Below, in pieces: positions 7,109 to 10,913 of a stretch of DNA of 13,031 nucleotides (positions within the stretch are counted from its first letter, which is position 1; the number at the start of each line of letters is the position of its first letter). This stretch comes from PALSA-555 sp035468285 (GTDB lineage: Bacteria; Actinomycetota; Acidimicrobiia; IMCC26256; PALSA-555). Under the pieces are notes generated by a model. The model ran no database searches. It was not told where the DNA came from and worked only from the letters and a program-made list of their open reading frames with translations. The translations under genes and the position numbers were made by a program. The stretch lies in NCBI GenBank assembly GCA_035468285.1, contig DATISY010000127.1, positions 1 through 13,031 on the forward strand, in the 5' to 3' direction.

Positions 7109-8055
7109 GGGTGCTCGTGACCGGCGGCGCCGGTTTCATCGGGTCGACCCTCGTCGACCGGCTCCTCGCCGAGGGGTGTGACGTCGATGTCGTCGATGAC
7201 CTCTCGTCCGGACAGCTCGCCAACCTCGCCGCTGCCCGCGCGCAACGGGCTCGGAAGTGCACCTTCCAGCGTCTGGACGTGCGCTCGAAGGGCATCGTCG
7301 AGCTGATGGCGCACCGCAAACCGGAGGTCGTGTACCACCTCGCCGCCCAGGCCAGTGTGACCGTCTCGGTGAACGAGCCGACCTTGGACGCTGAGGTGAA
7401 CATCGTCGGGTCGCTGAACGTGCTGCAGGGCGCCCTCCAGGGGGGCACCCGCAAGGTCGTCTTCGCCGGCTCGGGCGGGACGCTGTACGGCATTCCCGAG
7501 TCGACACCGACCCGCGAAGGCCACCCGCAGCACCCGATCTCCCCGTACGGGGTGTCGAAGAAAGCCGTCGGCGACTACCTCCACTACTACCGCGAGGTGC
7601 AGGGTCTCGAGTCGACGGTCCTGGCGCTCGCCAACGTGTACGGACCGAGGCAGGACCCGCACGGGGAAGCGGGAGTCGTCGCGATCTTCGCCGGCCGGCT
7701 GCTCACGGGTGAGCGCCCCACGATCTTCGGCGACGGTCAGCAGACCCGCGACTTCGTCTTCGTCGATGATGTCGCCGACGCCTTCGTGCGCGCGACCGAG
7801 AAGGCCGGTGGTCTCACCGTCAACATCGGGACGGGCAACGAGACCAGCGTGCAGCAGCTCTACGACCTCATGGCCCGAACGGTCGGGTTCGAGGATCCGG
7901 CTCGCTATGCCCCGCCGCGCGTCGGCGAGCTTCGACGCTCGGCGTTGGACCCCGGCCGCGCCGCGATCCACCTGGCCTGGAAGCCGTGGACGCCGATCGA
8001 CGAGGGCGTGCACCGCACGTTGGACTGGTTCCGGGCGCAGCGCGTCGGACGCTGA
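7105..8055 (+). CDS. NAD-dependent sugar epimerase, UDP-glucose 4-epimerase (GalE)-like extended SDR
   Basis: An extended SDR of 316 residues with MRVLVTGGAGFIGS (NAD-binding), VDDLSSG, VYHLAAQASVTVSV, FAGSGGTLYG (S123) and SPYGVSKKAVGDYL with catalytic Y148 and K152. LANVYGPRQDPHGEAGVVAIF, IFGDGQQTRDFVFVDD and VNIGTGNETSVQQLY complete the pattern seen in actinobacterial GalE-like proteins. It would interconvert C4 epimers such as UDP-glucose/UDP-galactose or the glucuronate or xylose equivalents, the latter being possible given ugd and uxs upstream. It is distinct from the Uxs-type gene in this cluster: it lacks the NVNPVG and RSFCFVDD segments. The ATG overlaps the previous stop by four bases. 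It is the last gene of the cluster, and its stop directly abuts the stop of the convergent nitroreductase gene. Exact substrate is not determined. Confidence 0.87.
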   Translation: MRVLVTGGAGFIGSTLVDRLLAEGCDVDVVDDLSSGQLANLAAARAQRARKCTFQRLDVRSKGIVELMAHRKPEVVYHLAAQASVTVSVNEPTLDAEVNIVGSLNVLQGALQGGTRKVVFAGSGGTLYGIPESTPTREGHPQHPISPYGVSKKAVGDYLHYYREVQGLESTVLALANVYGPRQDPHGEAGVVAIFAGRLLTGERPTIFGDGQQTRDFVFVDDVADAFVRATEKAGGLTVNIGTGNETSVQQLYDLMARTVGFEDPARYAPPRVGELRRSALDPGRAAIHLAWKPWTPIDEGVHRTLDWFRAQRVGR

Positions 8056-8061
8056 TCAGCG
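8050..8061. other. Palindrome CGCTGATCAGCG holding both stop codons of convergent genes
   Basis: TGA of the epimerase gene (8053-8055) and TGA of the nitroreductase gene (complement of 8056-8058) are back to back with no base between them. They sit in the centre of a perfect 12-bp palindrome. It could form only a short stem and has no T-run, so it is not a strong intrinsic terminator. Confidence 0.8.
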
Positions 8062-8664
8062 CCGGACTCGCAGCGACTCGAGCGGGACCGGCGGCCGGAC
8101 CCGCGGCTCATACGTCGGGTCGGGGTGACCGACCAGGACCATGGCGTGGGGGAGCCACCCGTCGTCGAGGCGCAGCGCCCGGCCCGCGTCGTCGGGACAG
8201 AAGATCGGGGCCGCGACCCAGCAGGACGCGAGCCCCCGGGCGGTGGCCGCGAGCATGAGGTTCTCGACCGCGGCGCCGAGCGACAGCAGGGCCATGCCCC
8301 ACTCGGCGCGTTGACGCGTCGCGTCGGGGTAGTGGTCCAACCCGTCGTCGGTGAGGCACCCGAGGAGCACGGCCGGCGCGGCTTCGATCCGCTGCTGCGA
8401 CGCGTCGACGAGCTCGTCGATGCGGACGGCGGGGAGCCCGTCGCCGGCGAGGTCCCCTCGCCACCGCTCGCCCATCCCGCTCGCCAGCGCGGTCTTCGCC
8501 GTGGGGGATTCCACCACGACCCAGCGCCAGGGCCGGGAGTGGTGGGGTGCCGGAGCGAGGCACGCCGCGGTGACCAGCGCGTCGAGGACGCCGGGGTCCA
8601 CCGGGTCGGGGCGAAAGGCCCGGATCGAGCGGCGCGCCTCGAGCCAGGCGGGCACCGTCGTCAC
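8056..8664 (-). CDS. FMN-dependent nitroreductase, stand-alone equivalent of the FbiB C-terminal domain (dehydro-F420-0 reductase)
   Basis: In mycobacteria FbiB is one protein: an N-terminal F420-0 gamma-glutamyl ligase and a C-terminal nitroreductase-fold domain that reduces dehydro-F420-0 with FMNH2. This 202-residue protein matches the C-terminal half from memory of that family: RRSIRAFRPDPVD (11-23), CLAPAPHHSRPWRWV (35-49), MGERWRGDLAGDGLP (64-78), LDHYPDATRQRAEWGMALLSLGAAVENLMLAA (109-140) and RGLASCWVAAPIF (143-155). FMN phosphate contacts would lie in RRSIR and in the ASCW region. The GTG at 8664 overlaps the cofE stop by four bases (GTGA), so expression is likely coupled. Together the two genes replace fused FbiB. 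A general nitroreductase is the alternative, but motif match plus position make the F420 role likely. Confidence 0.85.
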   Translation of the reverse strand: MTTVPAWLEARRSIRAFRPDPVDPGVLDALVTAACLAPAPHHSRPWRWVVVESPTAKTALASGMGERWRGDLAGDGLPAVRIDELVDASQQRIEAAPAVLLGCLTDDGLDHYPDATRQRAEWGMALLSLGAAVENLMLAATARGLASCWVAAPIFCPDDAGRALRLDDGWLPHAMVLVGHPDPTYEPRVRPPVPLESLRVRR

Positions 8665-9368
8665 CGGAACAGGTCCTCCGCGGGGGGCCGCACCAGCTCC
8701 CGGGCCGATCCCTCGCGCCGCCAGGCCGTGTCCAGGCCGCGCACGATCGCGACCGGCACGGCCCGCGACTTGCCCATGACCAGCTCCGCCGCGCCGGCGA
8801 CCTCGTCGGCGACCGCGACCTCGGTGACCTGCAGCTCGCGTCCCAACGCGTCGGTCTCGCCACGCAGGTCGACGATCGCCGCGAGCCCGGCGACGCCGAT
8901 GGCGACGTCGGTCAACCCCATCCGCCAGGCTCGCCCGAAGGTGTCGGAGACGATCACCGCGACGTGGACCCCGGCGTGAGCCCGCACCGCGTCGCGTACG
9001 TGGCGGGCCGACCGGTCGGCGTCGACCGGGAGGAGCGCGGCCCAGCCTGCCTCGACGTTCGACAGGTCGATTCCCGCGTTGGCACACACGAACCCGTGCC
9101 GGGTCTCGGAGATCACCAGGTCACCGCGCCGGCGCAGGACGCGCACCGATTCCGAGTCGATCAGCGCCCGGCGGGCGGCTCGGTCCGCAGGGTCGAGACG
9201 GACCAGGCGGTTCTCGGCCTTGGACATGACCTTCTGGGTCACGACGAGGCAGTCTCCGTCGGCGAGTGGCGTGCCCTGTGCCACGGCCGCTTCGATGATG
9301 AACCGCGCGACCTCGTCGCCGGGCTGCACCTCGGGGATCCCGGCGACCGGGATGATGGTGAGCGTCAC
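8661..9368 (-). CDS. cofE: Coenzyme F420-0:L-glutamate ligase
   Basis: CofE uses GTP to add gamma-linked glutamates to F420-0, giving F420-n. The 235-residue protein carries family motifs in order: IPVAGIPEVQPGDEVA (6-21), DGDCLVVTQKVMSKAENR (37-54), ISETRHGFVCANAGIDLSNV (86-105, metal/GTP site region), VIVSDTFGRAWRMGLTDVAIGVAGL (138-162) and ELVMGKSRAVPVAIVRG (195-211). It ends at about residue 235, as single-domain archaeal CofE does, rather than continuing into the nitroreductase domain of FbiB. The GTG at 9368 overlaps the cofD stop (GTGA) and puts the typical IPVAGIPEV near the N-terminus. A longer in-frame reading extends back through cofD but in the wrong frame for any recognisable protein. 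Middle gene of the F420 operon. Confidence 0.94.
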   Translation of the reverse strand: MTLTIIPVAGIPEVQPGDEVARFIIEAAVAQGTPLADGDCLVVTQKVMSKAENRLVRLDPADRAARRALIDSESVRVLRRRGDLVISETRHGFVCANAGIDLSNVEAGWAALLPVDADRSARHVRDAVRAHAGVHVAVIVSDTFGRAWRMGLTDVAIGVAGLAAIVDLRGETDALGRELQVTEVAVADEVAGAAELVMGKSRAVPVAIVRGLDTAWRREGSARELVRPPAEDLFR

Positions 9369-10303
9369 GCCACGGCGGCGAGGGTGTCGCGTGCAAGCGC
9401 GGCCGCGATGCGCTCGTCGCGCATCAACGTGTCGGCGACGACCGCGTGCACCCCGAGCGCCTCGATGCGCGGCACCGCGTCGGCGTCGGCGGTGTCGATG
9501 ACCAGCGTGGCGCAGAAGTCGCGGTAGGCCTCTGCGATCCCGACGCACGACACCTCGATGCCGAGGGGGCCCATGAGCCGGTCGGCCGGGCCCTTGACCG
9601 GTCGGCCGCCGATGATGGGGCTGACGCCCACCACACGGGACCGGCGCGAGCGCAGGAGCTCGCGCAGGCCCGGCACGGCGAGGATCGGACCGATGGAGAT
9701 GACCGGGTTGCTCGGGCAGACCAGGATGGTCTCGGCATCCCGGACCGCGCTGAGCACCCCGGGGGTGGGTTGCGCCCGCGCCGCCCCCTCGAAGCGGACG
9801 CTCAGGACCGGAGGCTCGGCCCGCTCGCGGACGAACCATTCCTGCATGGCGAGCTCGTGGGGGGCGCCGTCGCGTCCCTCCACGGTGATCCGGGTCGCGA
9901 CCGGGTCGTCCGTCATCGGGAGGAGGCGGGTCCGCACGCCCCACGCGGCGGTGATCTCGGCGGTGATGTCCGTGAGCGAGACGCCGGCCCGGCGGCGCGC
10001 GCTGCGGTACAGGTGGGTGGCGAGATCACGGTCCCCGAGGCGGAACCATGTCGGGGTGCCGTACCGTTCGAGGGCATCGATGGCCGCGAAGGTCTCGCCG
10101 GCGAGACCCCACCCCGTCTCGGGGTTGTTCGCCCCGGCGAGGGCGTACGTGACGCTGTCGAGGTCAGGGCACACCCAGAGGCCGTGGAACTCGTCGTCGT
10201 CGCCCGTGTTCACGATGGCCGTCACGTTCTCGGGCGTGACGACGTCGACGAGGCCGCACAAGAAACGGGCGGCCCCGACACCTCCGGCCAGCGCGGCGAG
10301 CAC
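9365..10303 (-). CDS. cofD: CofD/FbiA 2-phospho-L-lactate (or phosphoenolpyruvate) transferase
   Basis: This enzyme transfers a lactyl- or enolpyruvyl-phospho group from its guanosine-activated form to the deazaflavin Fo, making F420-0 or dehydro-F420-0. The 312-residue protein has the usual length. It begins MLAALAGGVGAARFLCGL (nucleotide-binding glycine loop), then NTGDDDEFHGLWVCPDLDSVTYALAG (Asp-rich metal and Fo site), ETGWGLAGETF, TWFRLGDRDLATHLYRS, CPSNPVISIGPILAVPGL and VSPIIGGRPVKGPADRLM, all typical of CofD. The start is GTG at 10303, preceded after six bases by TAACGT, a classic leaderless arrangement. The presence of a separate FbiB-like reductase downstream favours the phosphoenolpyruvate/dehydro-F420 route known from actinobacteria. 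The guanylyltransferase CofC/FbiD and the Fo synthase are not in this window. First gene of cofD-cofE-nitroreductase. Confidence 0.95.
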   Translation of the reverse strand: MLAALAGGVGAARFLCGLVDVVTPENVTAIVNTGDDDEFHGLWVCPDLDSVTYALAGANNPETGWGLAGETFAAIDALERYGTPTWFRLGDRDLATHLYRSARRRAGVSLTDITAEITAAWGVRTRLLPMTDDPVATRITVEGRDGAPHELAMQEWFVRERAEPPVLSVRFEGAARAQPTPGVLSAVRDAETILVCPSNPVISIGPILAVPGLRELLRSRRSRVVGVSPIIGGRPVKGPADRLMGPLGIEVSCVGIAEAYRDFCATLVIDTADADAVPRIEALGVHAVVADTLMRDERIAAALARDTLAAVA

Positions 10304-10309
10304 GCCGAG

Positions 10310-10315
10310 ACGTTA
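10310..10315 (-). promoter_or_regulatory. -10 element TAACGT for a leaderless cofD transcript
   Basis: On the minus strand TAACGT is followed by six bases and then the cofD GTG. This spacing puts the transcription start on or next to the start codon. No Shine-Dalgarno sequence is present. The -35 position at 17-bp spacing (10338-10333) reads TCGAAG, which is exactly the loop of the adjacent hairpin. Confidence 0.5.
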
Positions 10316-10318
10316 CGC

Positions 10319-10352
10319 GACGGACCCCCCGGCTTCGACCGGGGGGTCCGTC
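10319..10352 (-). terminator. Perfect 14-bp-stem hairpin, terminator-like without a U-tract
   Basis: The arms GACGGACCCCCCGG (10319-10332) and CCGGGGGGTCCGTC (10339-10352) are exact reverse complements around a 6-base loop CTTCGA. It lies 15 bases beyond the stop of the 11-mer repeat gene on the minus strand, the expected place for its terminator. No T-run follows on either strand, which is common for actinobacterial terminators. It also covers the region where the cofD -35 would be, so it may act as an operator or insulator as well. Confidence 0.65.
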
Positions 10353-10367
10353 AGCGCATTCGGATGG

Positions 10368-10787
10368 TCAGTCGGTCGGGTGCGTGACCGACGTCGACCG
10401 GGCGGGCGTGGCGGGCGCCGATGGGCGTGCGGTCGGGTTGACCTCGCCGACGACCCGGCGGACGGTGGCGCCGACCTGCTCGATGACGGGCTCGACGCGC
10501 GCCCGCACGTCGGCCACGAGGGGCTCGACCCGGTCGCCGAGCTGGGTCACGACGGGCTCGACGCGAGCCTTGACCTCGGAGCGGACCGACTCGGCCGCGG
10601 CGCGGGCCTCGCCGGCGACCGTGTTGGCTTGGTCGCGGGCGATCTTGGCGGTCGCGTTCAGGCGAACCTGGGCCGCCCGGCGGCGGACCTGCGCCTGCTG
10701 GAAGCCGAGCACGCCGATGCCCACCACGGTGTAGGCAGCGTCCTCGGCGCGCTGACGTGCGTCTTGGATGACGGTTTCGGTACTCAC
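10368..10787 (-). CDS. Small Ala/Arg/Val-rich helical protein with three 11-residue repeats, function unknown
   Basis: I do not recognise a named family. The 139-residue protein starts VSTETVIQDARQRAEDAAYTVVGIGVLGFQ; residues 18-29 form a short hydrophobic patch, too short for a standard membrane helix. Residues 31-74 are highly charged and helical (QAQVRRRAAQVRLNATAKIA, EARAAAESVRSEVKA). Three consecutive 11-residue units follow: RVEPVVTQLGD (75-85), RVEPLVADVRA (86-96) and RVEPVIEQVGA (97-107). Eleven-residue periodicity is typical of apolipoprotein-like amphipathic helices that lie on membranes. The tail (118-139) is Pro/Thr/Ser-rich and probably disordered. The GTG at 10787 is chosen because GAGGAG sits five bases upstream; the longer in-frame ATG at 10832 lies inside the promoter -10. 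A loose resemblance to HbhA-like surface proteins was noted, without motif support. It is monocistronic, with its own promoter and terminator-like hairpin. Confidence 0.8.
   Translation of the reverse strand: MSTETVIQDARQRAEDAAYTVVGIGVLGFQQAQVRRRAAQVRLNATAKIARDQANTVAGEARAAAESVRSEVKARVEPVVTQLGDRVEPLVADVRARVEPVIEQVGATVRRVVGEVNPTARPSAPATPARSTSVTHPTD
10467..10565 (-). repeat. Three tandem 33-bp coding repeats (11-residue RVEP units)
   Basis: Units at 10565-10533, 10532-10500 and 10499-10467 encode RVEPVVTQLGD, RVEPLVADVRA and RVEPVIEQVGA. R, V, E and P are identical in all three and hydrophobic residues recur at positions 5, 6 and 9. The DNA also repeats (a GGCTCGACSCG-like core on the plus strand), suggesting internal duplication followed by drift. 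Confidence 0.8.
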
Positions 10788-10792
10788 GGTCG

Positions 10793-10798
10793 CTCCTC
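10793..10798 (-). promoter_or_regulatory. Ribosome-binding site GAGGAG deciding the GTG start at 10787
   Basis: GAGGAG ends five bases before the GTG. It is the clearest Shine-Dalgarno site in the window and contrasts with the leaderless-looking genes around it. It fixes the start of the repeat protein rather than the upstream ATG. Confidence 0.7.
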
Positions 10799-10828
10799 GG
10801 AGAGGGTTGGGGGGATCAATCGCTAACC

Positions 10829-10857
10829 ACAATACGCGAAACTGCTAACTATTGCAA
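10829..10857 (-). promoter_or_regulatory. Near-consensus housekeeping promoter TTGCAA-17-TATTGT
   Basis: On the minus strand the -35 TTGCAA (10857-10852) and -10 TATTGT (10834-10829) are separated by exactly 17 bases. Transcription would begin near 10822, giving a leader of about 35 bases with the GAGGAG ribosome-binding site. The segment 10815-10862 is clearly AT-richer than the rest of the window. GTTAGC occurs twice (10849-10844 and 10827-10822), 22 bp apart, flanking the -10: a possible operator. Confidence 0.65.
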
Positions 10858-10896
10858 GCAACAGGGGGGTTGCGGGTCGGAGCACAGGGTCCCGCC

Positions 10897-10902
10897 TATT
10901 CT
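10897..10902 (+). promoter_or_regulatory. -10-like TATTCT before the large GT2 membrane protein gene
   Basis: TATTCT fits TANNNT and lies 11 bases before the ATG at 10914, the same spacing as at 5158 and almost the same as at 551. No Shine-Dalgarno site lies between. TTGCGG at 10870-10875 is 21 bases upstream, too far for a good -35. Confidence 0.4.
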
Positions 10903-10913
10903 CGGGCCAGCCG

